Under the pieces are notes generated by a model. It was not told the origin of the DNA. It made no database searches and saw only the letters and a list, made by a program, of their open reading frames with translations. A DNA stretch of 49,782 nucleotides from an uncultured Megasphaera sp. (GTDB taxonomy: Bacteria > Bacillota > Negativicutes > Veillonellales > Megasphaeraceae): contig CAKPVJ010000015.1 of assembly GCA_934193515.1 (NCBI GenBank), positions 1 to 49,782 on the forward strand. The letters run 5' to 3'. The position numbers and the translations under genes are program-made. Shown piece after piece: positions 16,030 to 25,141 of the stretch; position 1 is the stretch's first letter, and each line of letters starts with the position of its first letter.

Positions 16030-17040
16030 TTAGGGTAAAAACAGCAGCGGATCTGTCGGCGTGCCGTTTACACGCACTTCATAATGAACGTGCGGCCCTG
16101 TGCTGCGGCCTGTACTGCCGGCCAGCGAAATAATATCTCCTGCCTTGACTTCCTGTCCCTGAACGACAAGGAGCATAGAATTGTGTCCATAGCGGGTAAC
16201 AAAGCCGTTGCCGTGGTCTATTTCTACCAGATTGCCGTAACCATCTACCCAGCCGGCCATAGATACCTTGCCGGATGCCGTTGCCCGTACAGGCGTACCG
16301 TAATCTACAGCAATATCCAGTCCTTCGTGGAACCCTGTGCCGCCGCCGATCGGATTGCCTCGATAGCCAAAATTAGAGGTAATCGTCCCAGTAACCGGCC
16401 AAATGGACGGCGTCGTCGAAGACACGGCATTGACACCGCCGGAAGCAGACGCATAGGCTTTAGAGGAAACTTGCTGCATTTGCCGGACTTGCTGCCCTGC
16501 CGTATCACTCAATACGGTTTTTAACGTAATAAAGCTGATAATGCGGGCATTTGTGCGCGTTTCCAATCGAGAGGTGGCCAGTAACAAGTCATTATAACTT
16601 GCATGAGAAACATCCGGAGATTTCTTTTGCGAACCTGCTACGCCACCTTCACCTTTTGGGCTGTCACCAGCTCCTGAGCCCTTGACCATCTGCCGCAGTT
16701 CCTGATCCAATGAATCCATTTTATCCATTTTTTCCTGCAGCGACGTCGTTTTTTCACGCATCAATTCCAACTGCTGTTCATGAAGCGATTCTTTTTCACG
16801 AGCTTGCTGCAGGGCAATAAATTGATAAATACCAACGCCTACTACAGCAACAAAAACGACGACTCCGGCAGCAATAATCCGTACAATCCGTCTATATTGC
16901 CGCGCCGAAAGGGTAATGGGTTCTGTTGTATTTTTTAAAATGCCTTTTTCTTTGAAAAAAGATTGTATGCCGGTCCGCCACTGAAATATCTTTTTTTTCA
17001 GCTGATCCTGCCATATCTTACATCGTTCCTGAAAAGACAA
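16030..17040 (-). CDS. M23 family murein endopeptidase, membrane-anchored
   Basis: 336 aa. Order: a basic cytoplasmic N-terminus, one transmembrane helix (about residues 52-74, IAAGVVVFVAVVGVGIY), a coiled-coil stalk (about residues 80-120), a low-complexity linker, and a C-terminal LytM/M23 domain. The zinc site is intact: FHEGLDIA (HxxxD) and PHVHYEV (HxH), with NFGYRGNP and YGHNS nearby. It cuts peptidoglycan cross-links outside the membrane. The start is a TTG with AAGAAGGG about 6 bases upstream; no in-frame ATG precedes the membrane helix. It lies next to DUF4446-parB-parA. Confidence 0.92.
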   Translation of the reverse strand: MSFQERCKIWQDQLKKKIFQWRTGIQSFFKEKGILKNTTEPITLSARQYRRIVRIIAAGVVVFVAVVGVGIYQFIALQQAREKESLHEQQLELMREKTTSLQEKMDKMDSLDQELRQMVKGSGAGDSPKGEGGVAGSQKKSPDVSHASYNDLLLATSRLETRTNARIISFITLKTVLSDTAGQQVRQMQQVSSKAYASASGGVNAVSSTTPSIWPVTGTITSNFGYRGNPIGGGTGFHEGLDIAVDYGTPVRATASGKVSMAGWVDGYGNLVEIDHGNGFVTRYGHNSMLLVVQGQEVKAGDIISLAGSTGRSTGPHVHYEVRVNGTPTDPLLFLP

Positions 17041-17080
17041 GCATATCCCTTCTTTATTTAAAATTCACCTGCATGATACA

Positions 17081-17608
17081 TTATTCTTCTTTTTGGGCAG
17101 TCTGTATATCCCCTGTATAGTGAACAGCACTGTCCAAGCTTTCTTGTTCTTCTGCGCTCATGCCGTACAAACACTTGCCGTCTACAATCGGTTTGGCAAA
17201 AATACGCGATTCATTGCGGCCATAGACACTGGATAAGCAAAAACCATCATTTTTTCCATCCAACACCGTAAACGCAAAGCTCAAGTTGTTGCCTATATTG
17301 TCAAAGGCGTTGTATTTTACAAACCCAATTTTGCGGAAACAGTGATTCTGTACTGCCAAAATATCTTTTTGCGTAGTATGAATCATATCCAATGTTCCTT
17401 GGAGATTATGCAGCTTATCTACATCTTCCCTCAATTTAGCTTCCATGCTCTTGCCAGCTTCATCCTGCATGAAATACGTATATTTTTCTTCTAATTTTTG
17501 TACCTTACGGTTCAATATGAAGATATAAACAAGGAGAAGCAGCACAATAATTCCTGTTATACCAGCTGCAGCTGCAAACAGTATATGCGTATCTAGTCCG
17601 TAAAACAT
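17081..17608 (-). CDS. DUF4446 family membrane protein
   Basis: 175 aa. One N-terminal transmembrane helix (AAAAGITGIIVLLLLVYIFIL), a short coiled coil, then the family core IGFVKYNAFDNIGNNLSFAF and GFCLSSVYGRNESRIFAKPI. Function is unknown. This family is commonly found beside parA/parB in Firmicutes, as here: parB ends 67 bases upstream. GGAGG lies just before the ATG. A role in chromosome segregation or cell-envelope work would be guilt by association only. Confidence 0.87.
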   Translation of the reverse strand: MFYGLDTHILFAAAAGITGIIVLLLLVYIFILNRKVQKLEEKYTYFMQDEAGKSMEAKLREDVDKLHNLQGTLDMIHTTQKDILAVQNHCFRKIGFVKYNAFDNIGNNLSFAFTVLDGKNDGFCLSSVYGRNESRIFAKPIVDGKCLYGMSAEEQESLDSAVHYTGDIQTAQKEE

Positions 17609-17675
17609 GTTTTTCCTCCTGCCGTTATGCGACTCTTTTATTCAATCCAAGCGGTTTTTAGTATACTTTTCTTTA

Positions 17676-18608
17676 TCATACATGAAATGAAGATATAGGT
17701 GAAGCTGTCTGCTCCGGTTCTTCGTCTGCAAGCAGGTGAAGTAAGCGTTCCAATTCTTCTTCCGATGTAAAAGCTATTTCAATTTTCCCTTTTTTCTTAT
17801 TACGGCCCAGCCGAATCGCCACGCTAGTACCCAAATGCATTTTCATTCGGTCCTGCACGGCTTCCAAATAGGCATCTGGTTCTGCTGGTTCTTTGGGCTG
17901 TTCATTGGCCGTCAGCAGCTTTTTGACATAGGCTTCTACCTGACGGGCCGATAATTCATGATCCATAATATAAATAGCGGCATCATGCTGCTGCGCAGCA
18001 TCTGTAAGCCGCAGTAAGGGCCGCGCCTGTCCCATAGAAAGGCGTCCTTCTGTAATGCACTGCTTAATTTCATCCGGCAGCTGCAAAAGACGCATCATAT
18101 TGGCTACATGTGCCCTGCTCTTGCCCACTTTTTCGGCAGCCTGTTCCTGCGTCAAATGAAATTCTTCAATCAACATTTGATACGCAGCGCCTTCTTCAAT
18201 GGCATCCAAATCTTCACGCTGCAAATTTTCAATCAACGCAATTTCAGCTGCTTTATCAGGCGTAAAACTGCGAATAACAGCCGGTATGGTTACAAGGCCG
18301 CATAATTTAGCAGCGCGCAGTCTTCGTTCACCGGCAATCAATTCATAGCGGCCGGCTTCTTTTTTCTGCACGACAATCGGCTGAATCACGCCATACTGCC
18401 GAATTGATGAAGCCAGTGCTTCCAACGCTTCTTTTTGGAAAACCCGCCGCGGCTGTTTAGGATTGGGGTGTACAGCGTCTACTGCAATTTCTACAGGCGC
18501 TCCCTGCTGTGTTTCCGTATGTTCCACACGGCTTTCATTCAATCCCAAGACCTTTAATCTGCTTCCTAGTGCATTATTCATACCAAGGCCTTTCTTTTTA
18601 GCCGACAC
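17676..18608 (-). CDS. parB: Chromosome-partitioning protein ParB/Spo0J
   Basis: 310 aa. It has the N-terminal CTP-binding ParB/Srx motif segments (PNPKQPRRVF; GVIQPIVVQ; LIAGERRLRAAK; ALIENLQREDL), a central helix-turn-helix (LTQEQAAEKVGKSRAHVANMMRLL) and a C-terminal dimerisation region. It loads at parS and spreads as a CTP-dependent clamp. The start is a GTG at 18608, inside the end of parA (11-base overlap), with GAGGTG 7 bases upstream; an in-frame ATG at 18581 is the alternative. No parS (TGTTNCACGTGAAACA) was seen by eye in the window. Confidence 0.96.
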   Translation of the reverse strand: MSAKKKGLGMNNALGSRLKVLGLNESRVEHTETQQGAPVEIAVDAVHPNPKQPRRVFQKEALEALASSIRQYGVIQPIVVQKKEAGRYELIAGERRLRAAKLCGLVTIPAVIRSFTPDKAAEIALIENLQREDLDAIEEGAAYQMLIEEFHLTQEQAAEKVGKSRAHVANMMRLLQLPDEIKQCITEGRLSMGQARPLLRLTDAAQQHDAAIYIMDHELSARQVEAYVKKLLTANEQPKEPAEPDAYLEAVQDRMKMHLGTSVAIRLGRNKKKGKIEIAFTSEEELERLLHLLADEEPEQTASPISSFHV

Positions 18609-19374
18609 GGCGAATCACCTCTTTTGCTAATTTTTTATATACTTCTGCCCCTTTAGAATGGGGATCATAAATGGTAATCGGTTCACCATGGCTTGGCGCT
18701 TCGCCGAGCCGGACATTTCGCGGAATAATAGTCTTAAACACTTGCCCGCTGAAATATTTTTTCACTTCTTCTGTTACTTGAATAGATAAATTGGTACGGC
18801 CGTCATACATCGTCATCAGCAGCCCCAATAGATGCAGTTTGTCATTCAAACTGCTGCGTACCATTTCTACAGTCTGCATCAGCTGCGCCAACCCTTCCAG
18901 CGCATAAAATTCACACTGTACGGGAATCAACACAGAATCTGCTGCCACTAATGCGTTGATTGTCAAAAGTCCCAACGACGGGGGGCAATCAATCACAACA
19001 TAATCATACGGCTTCTTCACAGTATGCAAATACTCATACAATACGTTTTTCAAAACATGTTCCCGTTTATCTATGGTTACTAATTCTACAGCAGCTCCGG
19101 CTACATCCATCGTGGCCGGAACAACAGCCAGTTTTTTTATCATCGTCTTTTGAACGACTTCCGTCATAGGCGTCTGCTCTATGAGGCAGTCATATAAATT
19201 TTTTGTCAGGCTGGTTTTATCAATGCCCAAGCCGCTGGTAGCATTGCCCTGCGGGTCCAAATCGACAAGCAGCGTTCTCTTGCCGCAATCGGCCAGACAT
19301 GCACTTAAACTAATCGCTGTCGTCGTCTTCCCAACGCCGCCTTTTTGGTTCGTTACGGCAATGATATGTGTCAA
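18598..19374 (-). CDS. parA: Chromosome-partitioning ATPase ParA/Soj
   Basis: 258 aa from the TTG at 19374 (MTHIIAVTNQKGGVGKTTT). The deviant Walker A GGVGKTT, Walker A' LLVDLDPQGNAT and Walker B YVVIDCPPSLG identify a MinD/ParA-type ATPase; the small size without an N-terminal HTH fits chromosomal Soj. Its ATP-dependent DNA binding positions ParB-parS complexes. GAGGTG ends 6 bases before the TTG; a GTG one codon upstream is possible but too close to the SD. Translation is coupled to parB by overlap. Confidence 0.96.
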   Translation of the reverse strand: MTHIIAVTNQKGGVGKTTTAISLSACLADCGKRTLLVDLDPQGNATSGLGIDKTSLTKNLYDCLIEQTPMTEVVQKTMIKKLAVVPATMDVAGAAVELVTIDKREHVLKNVLYEYLHTVKKPYDYVVIDCPPSLGLLTINALVAADSVLIPVQCEFYALEGLAQLMQTVEMVRSSLNDKLHLLGLLMTMYDGRTNLSIQVTEEVKKYFSGQVFKTIIPRNVRLGEAPSHGEPITIYDPHSKGAEVYKKLAKEVIRRVG

Positions 19375-19565
19375 CACACCCACCTCATTCCATGATTCAT
19401 CAGATATTTAAAGTCTATATTATAGTATAGCATAGACAGTACGGCGTAGCCAGTACTCAAGCCCATAAGATAGCATAAGTTTTTCACTTTTTTTATGGTA
19501 TAATAGACATGCTCTATGTATTAGCATAACGTACTGCCTACTTTACAGGAAAGGATGTTTTTCTC

Positions 19566-20219
19566 ATGCCGCTTTATACACCGAAATTAACGCATATCAA
19601 CAGTCAAATCGTACAGCAATATGTCGAACAGCGCAGTCAGGATGATGTGGATTCCGCTGTGATTACGGCTGCCTGCAGTACAGTGCTGCATCTTGCCAGC
19701 CCGCAGGCTGTTTTTCAGCAAGTATTCTATGACAGTGCTTCACAGCATATATTATGTAACGCGCCCTTTCATTTTAAAAGCCAGCAGCTTCTGCCGTATT
19801 TGGAACAGGCCCATATCATTTTAAGCAGTGCCGTTACCTTAGGCACTGCTGTAGAAAAAGAAATTGATGACTGCTTTCTTGCCAAAGATTTTGCCAAAGG
19901 CATTGCTCTGGACTCTGCGGCAACAGTGGCAGCAGGGCAGTTGTTGGATGTTTTGACACAGTATATTCGGGAAGTCTGTGAACCTAAAGGATACAAAATT
20001 ATCTGGCGTTTCAGCCCCGGCAACGGCGACTGGCCGGTCAGCCAGCAAACAGAGGCAGCCAAAGCGGCCGGCGGCAGTCAAATCGGTTTATCGATTACAG
20101 CCGGCGGTATGCTCAATCCCCGCAAGTCGCTTACAGCCTTCTTTGGGCTGCATACAACAGAAAGCAGCTGCGGCGGCAGTTGTGCCAGCTGCGCCCTCTC
20201 TGGTCATTGCCACGAATAA
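19566..20219 (+). CDS. Free-standing methionine synthase activation-domain protein
   Basis: 217 aa. The C-terminal half matches the B12-dependent methionine synthase reactivation domain: RFSPGNGDWPVSQQ (about residues 148-161), ITAGGMLNPRKSLTAFFGL, and a Cys-rich tail (CGGSCASCALSGHC). In E. coli MetH this domain binds SAM and lets the inactive Co(II) form be re-methylated. Many anaerobes encode it separately from a shortened MetH. A likely extended -10 promoter (TGGTATAAT, 19496-19504) lies about 60 bases upstream and AGGAAAGGA precedes the ATG. The metH gene itself is not in the window. Confidence 0.85.
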   Translation: MPLYTPKLTHINSQIVQQYVEQRSQDDVDSAVITAACSTVLHLASPQAVFQQVFYDSASQHILCNAPFHFKSQQLLPYLEQAHIILSSAVTLGTAVEKEIDDCFLAKDFAKGIALDSAATVAAGQLLDVLTQYIREVCEPKGYKIIWRFSPGNGDWPVSQQTEAAKAAGGSQIGLSITAGGMLNPRKSLTAFFGLHTTESSCGGSCASCALSGHCHE

Positions 20220-20271
20220 AGATATACACAGCAGCCGTTGAAAAATCACGGTCTATTATCTCGATACAAGT

Positions 20272-20323
20272 AAACCCCTGTCTGCAGAATACGTTTTGCG
20301 TACGCTGCAGACAGGGGTTTTGT
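20272..20323. terminator. Bidirectional terminator between convergent genes
   Basis: A perfect 16-bp stem, AAACCCCTGTCTGCAG with CTGCAGACAGGGGTTT (20272-20287 and 20305-20320), lies between the plus-strand MetH-activation gene and the minus-strand pepD. T-rich on the plus side (GGGGTTTTGT). Confidence 0.85.
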
Positions 20324-20337
20324 ATTTGCAAATGATG

Positions 20338-21789
20338 TTATTTCGTTAATTTTGGCAGGGTTCCTGCAATAATACGAACGATAAGTGCTACTGTATCAAG
20401 TTCTACAGCTTCATCTGCACTGTGAATATCGTTGTTGTTCGGGCCAATAGATACGATGTCAAGGTTGGGATTCATAGAATAGAAATAGCCTGTTTCCAAA
20501 CCGCCGTGCATGGCTTCGATACGCGCCGGTTTTCCGGCTTCTGCTTGGTATACGTCTGCGACAAACGGTACCAGTGTGCTATGCGGATTTTCTGTCCAAG
20601 CCGGTTCCGGCGAAGCGATATCTACGGTAAAGCCGGTCAGTTCGGCATATACAGGCAGGGTTTCCATCAATTCACGCAGACGCGCATCAGAGGAAGAGCG
20701 CGGGAAATACTGGAACACAACCTGTGTGTCCGTCGTTTCAATCGTGCCGATATTAGCTGATAAATCCGGCAACTTGGGTAATGTCTGATTCATCGCAAAG
20801 ACGCCGCAGTGAAGAATAGACAAGAGCTGTACCAACGCCTTAGTATCTGCCGGTGAAAATACGCGCGTCGGCATAGCCGTTTTTTCTGCAACAAAATCAG
20901 CCGTCTTTTCTACTTCACCATATACCAAAGCAAATTCGTCTTTGGTTTTGGTCAAAACCTGCTGTACCGTATCCATATCAGCATCGTTCAACGTAATAAC
21001 AGCCGTGGCTTCCGACGGAATCGCATTGGCTGCATTGCCGCCTTTTACAGAAGCCAATGTATACGCAACGCCGGCATGGCGGAGACGCAGCAGGAAATAT
21101 GCCAATGCCTGAATGGCATTGCTCTTTCCCTGATTAATAGTTTCACCGGAATGGCCGCCTGCAAACTGTTTCGTCATAACCGAAAGGGCTGTATTTCCTG
21201 CCGGTTTCTGCCAGGAAATCGTTTTGCTGAAATGTGTATGCACGCTGCCGGCAGAAGCTACGCAAAGCACATCAATGGATTCAGAGTCGCAATTGATGAT
21301 GTATTTGGCATCTTGCACATATTTGGGATCTAAATGCGTTGCGCCGGTCATGCCCGTTTCTTCATCAACTGTAAAGATAAGGCGCAGCGGGCCATGCGCC
21401 GTGTCCTGCTGAATCAGATAGAGTGCAATGGCAATGGCAATGCCGTCATCAGCGCCAAGGCTCGTGCCGTCAGCGCGAAGGATGTTGCCTTCCCGTACGA
21501 GCTTGATTTCGCTGGTCAGCGGATCGTATTCTACGCCCGGTTTGGCAACGCAAACCATATCCATGTGTCCCTGAATAATCGTCAGCGGATAGGCTTCGCA
21601 GCCTATTGTTGCCGGTACATCTGCAATGACATTATATACTTCGTCCTGTACGACCTGGTCAATTCCCAATTCGTGAAGACGGCTGACAATGTAGTCGCTT
21701 ACCTTTTTTTCGTGATGCGATGGCCGCGGGCATTTAGCCAGGCCTGCAAATTCCTGCAGGACGCCATCAATAATTTCTTTATCTTTCAT
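20338..21789 (-). CDS. pepD: Aminoacyl-histidine dipeptidase (peptidase M20C)
   Basis: 483 aa. A cytosolic di-zinc dipeptidase with the family metal ligands: GHMDMVCV (His, then Asp), LGADDGIAIA (bridging Asp), DEETGMTGA (catalytic Glu pair), INCDSES (Asp) and EAMHGGLETGYF (His). It cleaves Xaa-His and other dipeptides. The ATG at 21789 has AAGGAGG 8 bases upstream; the open frame to 21867 has no better start. The adjacent divergent OPT oligopeptide transporter (22006) suggests a shared peptide-use role. Confidence 0.95.
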   Translation of the reverse strand: MKDKEIIDGVLQEFAGLAKCPRPSHHEKKVSDYIVSRLHELGIDQVVQDEVYNVIADVPATIGCEAYPLTIIQGHMDMVCVAKPGVEYDPLTSEIKLVREGNILRADGTSLGADDGIAIAIALYLIQQDTAHGPLRLIFTVDEETGMTGATHLDPKYVQDAKYIINCDSESIDVLCVASAGSVHTHFSKTISWQKPAGNTALSVMTKQFAGGHSGETINQGKSNAIQALAYFLLRLRHAGVAYTLASVKGGNAANAIPSEATAVITLNDADMDTVQQVLTKTKDEFALVYGEVEKTADFVAEKTAMPTRVFSPADTKALVQLLSILHCGVFAMNQTLPKLPDLSANIGTIETTDTQVVFQYFPRSSSDARLRELMETLPVYAELTGFTVDIASPEPAWTENPHSTLVPFVADVYQAEAGKPARIEAMHGGLETGYFYSMNPNLDIVSIGPNNNDIHSADEAVELDTVALIVRIIAGTLPKLTK

Positions 21790-22005
21790 GTTACTATTCC
21801 TCCTTAAAAAACAGAGTTTGTTACCCAAACCTATTATATCATATTTATCAAAACTAGTATCTGCCAATTGCTCACCTTCCCGTCATGCAAAATCCGTAAA
21901 TTTCGGATTGATTTATTCTATTTTGTAAAAGACCAATTGCTAATTGTGTAGTATAATTGTAGTATAGGGATGTTCAGGGGCATTCAGTAAAAGGAGGTTT
22001 TTATT

Positions 22006-24096
22006 ATGAAATCACAGTCTCCCCCGACTGTAACGTATCCGGCGCTTCCGGAACTAACCGTCCGCGGCATGGTTCTTGGCGCATTGATTACCGTTATTTT
22101 TACGGCTTCCAACGTATATTTAGGGTTAAAAGTAGGATTGACATTTTCATCTTCCATTCCTGCTGCCGTTATTTCCATGGCTATTTTACGAATGTTTAAA
22201 AATTCCAATATTCTGGAAAACAACATGGTACAAACACAGGCCTCGGCAGCCGGAACGTTATCCGCAATCATCTTTATCCTTCCCGGCCTGCTCATGCTGG
22301 GCTACTGGCAGGGATTTCCTTTTGGAGAAACGCTGCTGCTCTGTGCCTGCGGCGGTTCATTAGGCGTACTCTTTACGATTCCGCTGCGGCGCGCTATGGT
22401 CGTCAACAGCGATTTGCCTTATCCGGAAGGTCAGGCTGCTGCTGAAATTTTGAAAGTCGGCAGTGATATTCGCAAAGCCAAAGCTGCGCATGAAGACATT
22501 TCAAAAAAAGAAACAGGCATGAAAGATATTTTAGGCGGTACTGCCTTAGCCGGTTTCTTTAGTTTATGTTCCAATGGCTTCCATATTTTCTCATCTGAAG
22601 TCAATCATTGGATTCTCCTCGGGAAAACATCTGTCACACAGCTGCCGATGGGCTTTTCTATGGCACTCTTAGGCGCAGGATATTTAATCGGCATTGCCAG
22701 CGGCATTGCTATCTTGGTTGGTACATTGCTGGCATGGGTTGTTTTCGTACCGTATCTGACCAGTGTACTGACACCGGCTGAAGGGCAGACAGCTGCCGCA
22801 TTTGCCAGTGCTGTCTGGGCACAGAAAGTCCGTTTCATCGGTGCCGGCTGCATCGGCATTGCTGCAATTTGGACATTAATCCGGCTGGCAAAACCGGTTA
22901 TCGACGGCATCAGAATGTCGATTGGCGCTATTCGCGACAACGACACGGCAGAAAAGAAACTCCTGCATCATACGGATATTGACATGTCGCCAAAATCTGT
23001 AGGTCTGGTCTTCCTGGCTATCTTAGTCGGTCTGTTTATTACGTTTTATTCCTTCGTCAGCGGTGCCGGCCTGCCGTTCAGCGTTTCCCTGACGTATATC
23101 GTCGTCGGTATTCTCATCGCTATCTTAATGGGCTTCTTCGTGGCAGCTGCCTGCGGCTATATGGCTGGTCTTATTGGCACGTCAGCCAGCCCGATTTCAG
23201 GTATCGGCATCTTAGGTATTTTAATTTCTTCTCTGGTCGTTCTGGCTATCAGTTCTTCCTTTGGTGTCTTTGCTACACCGGAAGGTACTAAATTCGCCAC
23301 GGCTCTGGCTATCTTTATTACCAGCGTCATTGTCAGCATTGCTTCTATTTCCAATGATAACCTGCAAGATCTCAAAACAGGCTATCTCGTCGGCGCTACG
23401 CCGTGGAAACAGCAGGTCGCTTTGATTCTCGGCTCTATCATCGGTGCCTTTGCCATTGCGCCGGTTCTGAATTTGTTGTACCAAGCATATGGGTTTACAG
23501 GGGCTATGCCTCGTGCCGGCATGGATGCGTCACAGGCTTTATCGGCTCCGCAGGCTACCTTGATGACGACAATTGCCCAGGGGATTTTTAGTTCCAGTCT
23601 GGATTGGAATTACATTTTGCTGGGCATCGGTGTCGGCATCGTTGCCATCATCATCGATTTGCTCTTGACTAAAACGACAAAATCGCTGGCATTGCCGCCG
23701 CTCGCAGTTGGCATGGGCATTTATCTGCCGCCAACTTTGGAAGTTCCCCTTGTTGTCGGCTCTCTTATCGGTTATTTTGTCCATAAATACCTCCGCCAGC
23801 GCGCAGCACTGCGCAGTCCCGGTCACGAAACGGAAGATGTCGACGCATGCAGCCATCGCGGCGTGCTTTTTGCATCCGGCTTAATCGTCGGCGAAAGCTT
23901 GATGGGTGTCATCATCGCCTTGCTGATTGTCGTATCCGTTACGTCCGGCGGCAGCGAAAATCCGCTGGCCCTCGTCGGCAAAGACTTTGCATCTACGGCT
24001 GACATCCTCGGCTTGATTATGTTTGTTGTTTCTATTGTTTTATTGGTTCGTCACATTATATCTACTAAGTTTACCGTATCGGACACCGATAAATAA
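22006..24096 (+). CDS. OPT family oligopeptide (or metal-chelate) transporter
   Basis: 696 aa polytopic membrane protein with about 15 hydrophobic helices. Family landmarks are ELTVRGMVLGALITVIFTASN, GLKVGLTFSSSIPAAVI, NNMVQTQASAAGTLSA and DLPYPEGQAAAEILK near the N-terminus, and ISSNDNLQDLK-like ISNDNLQDLKTGYLVG further on. Bacterial OPT proteins import peptides or metal-peptide complexes using the proton gradient; the substrate here is unknown. AAAGGAGG precedes the ATG, and a promoter with TATAAT around 21950 is likely. A strong terminator follows. Divergent from pepD. Confidence 0.93.
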   Translation: MKSQSPPTVTYPALPELTVRGMVLGALITVIFTASNVYLGLKVGLTFSSSIPAAVISMAILRMFKNSNILENNMVQTQASAAGTLSAIIFILPGLLMLGYWQGFPFGETLLLCACGGSLGVLFTIPLRRAMVVNSDLPYPEGQAAAEILKVGSDIRKAKAAHEDISKKETGMKDILGGTALAGFFSLCSNGFHIFSSEVNHWILLGKTSVTQLPMGFSMALLGAGYLIGIASGIAILVGTLLAWVVFVPYLTSVLTPAEGQTAAAFASAVWAQKVRFIGAGCIGIAAIWTLIRLAKPVIDGIRMSIGAIRDNDTAEKKLLHHTDIDMSPKSVGLVFLAILVGLFITFYSFVSGAGLPFSVSLTYIVVGILIAILMGFFVAAACGYMAGLIGTSASPISGIGILGILISSLVVLAISSSFGVFATPEGTKFATALAIFITSVIVSIASISNDNLQDLKTGYLVGATPWKQQVALILGSIIGAFAIAPVLNLLYQAYGFTGAMPRAGMDASQALSAPQATLMTTIAQGIFSSSLDWNYILLGIGVGIVAIIIDLLLTKTTKSLALPPLAVGMGIYLPPTLEVPLVVGSLIGYFVHKYLRQRAALRSPGHETEDVDACSHRGVLFASGLIVGESLMGVIIALLIVVSVTSGGSENPLALVGKDFASTADILGLIMFVVSIVLLVRHIISTKFTVSDTDK

Positions 24097-24111
24097 GCGG
24101 TTGTCTGCCAG

Positions 24112-24147
24112 ACTGCCTGATATATTTCTATCAGGCAGTTTTTTTAT
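24112..24147 (+). terminator. Intrinsic terminator after the OPT transporter
   Basis: ACTGCCTGATA and TATCAGGCAGT form an 11-bp stem with a 6-base loop followed by T7, 16 bases after the OPT stop. Confidence 0.92.
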
Positions 24148-24239
24148 GGGAAAATTTTTATCTTTTTATTCCAGAAATAATCTTTCGATTTACTTTTGAG
24201 AATGTTATAATAAATTTTATGTATACTTCTTTATTCGTC

Positions 24240-24260
24240 AAGACTATCTATAGTTTCTTG
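24240..24260. repeat. 21-nt direct repeat, copy 1
   Basis: AAGACTAT-CTA-TAGTTTCTTG. It differs from copy 2 at 24357-24377 only in the three central bases, which keeps the palindromic arms. The spacing between copies is 117 bases. Confidence 0.8.
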
Positions 24261-24356
24261 CTTTGCCCATACATACAGTCTGTATTTCTCTTTTTTACAC
24301 AGTTTATGCCGGATGCTGACAAAGATATTACACAACCTGTATAAGATGTAACAGGT

Positions 24357-24377
24357 AAGACTATTCGTAGTTTCTTG
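24357..24377. repeat. 21-nt direct repeat, copy 2
   Basis: AAGACTAT-TCG-TAGTTTCTTG, the partner of the copy at 24240-24260. It ends 39 bases before the downstream ATG and lies just after the second candidate promoter. Confidence 0.8.
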
Positions 24378-24416
24378 AGTATTCTTATATTATTTAACAG
24401 GAGGATTTTTATTTAC

Positions 24417-25139
24417 ATGAAAAACTTTGCTCACCGCGGCTTCAGCGGCAAGTATCCCGAAAACACCATGCTCGCATTTCAAAAAGCGCTGGAAATTGGT
24501 GCGGACGGTATTGAAATGGACGTACAACTCACAAAAGATCAGCAGCTCGTCGTCATACACGATGAACGCGTAGACCGTACAACAAACGGCACAGGAAACG
24601 TGCGTGATTTTACATTGGAAGAACTGCGCCGGCTGGATGCTTCATACCGCTACACCGGTCAAATGGGCTTTAACGGCATTCCTACATTCGAAGAATATTG
24701 TGACTGGGTCAAAGACACGCCGCTGGTTACCAATATTGAATTAAAAACAGGCGTCTATCCCTATCCCGGTATTGAAGAAAAAGTCTGGGCTGTTTTACAG
24801 CAATACCATTTGGAAGATAAAGTCATTATTTCCAGCTTCAATCACGAAAGCGTTCTGCGCATGAAAGCCCTTGCGCCCCACCTCAAATACGGCTTGCTAA
24901 CAGAAACATGGCTTATCAATCCCGGCGCATATACCAAAAATGTCGGCGTAGCCTGCTACCACCCGTATTACGGCAGCTTAACGGATGAAGTAATCGCCGA
25001 AATTCAAAAAGAAGGCATTGAAATCAATACATTTACCGTCAATGACGAAGCGAGCGTAAAACGCCTGCGTGATAAAGGAATTGATATTGTAATCGGCAAC
25101 TTCCCGGACATGGTCAAACGCGCACTTAAAGGAGAATAA
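24417..25139 (+). CDS. Glycerophosphodiester phosphodiesterase
   Basis: 240 aa. GDPD TIM-barrel enzyme that releases glycerol 3-phosphate from glycerophosphodiesters. Catalytic landmarks: FAHRGFSGKYPENT at the start (catalytic His), GADGIEMDVQLT (metal Glu/Asp), VVIHDERVDRTTNG (second catalytic His) and NIELKT (metal Glu). It lacks a signal peptide and is probably cytosolic. AGGAGG lies 12 bases before the ATG at 24417. The open frame to 24375 includes the second 21-nt repeat and is unlikely to be translated. The AGCS symporter follows after 2 bases, so the two are co-transcribed. Confidence 0.94.
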   Translation: MKNFAHRGFSGKYPENTMLAFQKALEIGADGIEMDVQLTKDQQLVVIHDERVDRTTNGTGNVRDFTLEELRRLDASYRYTGQMGFNGIPTFEEYCDWVKDTPLVTNIELKTGVYPYPGIEEKVWAVLQQYHLEDKVIISSFNHESVLRMKALAPHLKYGLLTETWLINPGAYTKNVGVACYHPYYGSLTDEVIAEIQKEGIEINTFTVNDEASVKRLRDKGIDIVIGNFPDMVKRALKGE

Positions 25140-25141
25140 AC

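Larger units (their letters stand above)
24206..24377 (+). promoter_or_regulatory. Double promoter region with duplicated palindromic element
   Basis: The 24148-24416 spacer before the glycerophosphodiesterase gene has two candidate promoters: TGTTATAAT (-10 at 24206-24211) and CTGACA-18-TATAAG (24316-24345). Downstream of each lies a copy of the same 21-nt element (24240-24260 and 24357-24377, 18/21 identical), whose core is palindromic (ACTAT-CT-ATAGT; ACTA-TTCG-TAGT). An ACCTGT/ACAGGT inverted repeat lies between them. No known regulator site was matched. Confidence 0.45.

Noticed and set aside
17041..19565. parS site near parAB
   Set aside because: No TGTTNCACGTGAAACA or close variant was seen.
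22605..23856. Minus-strand frames inside the OPT transporter gene
   Set aside because: Antisense shadows of a 696-aa membrane protein gene; no recognisable domain or start signal.
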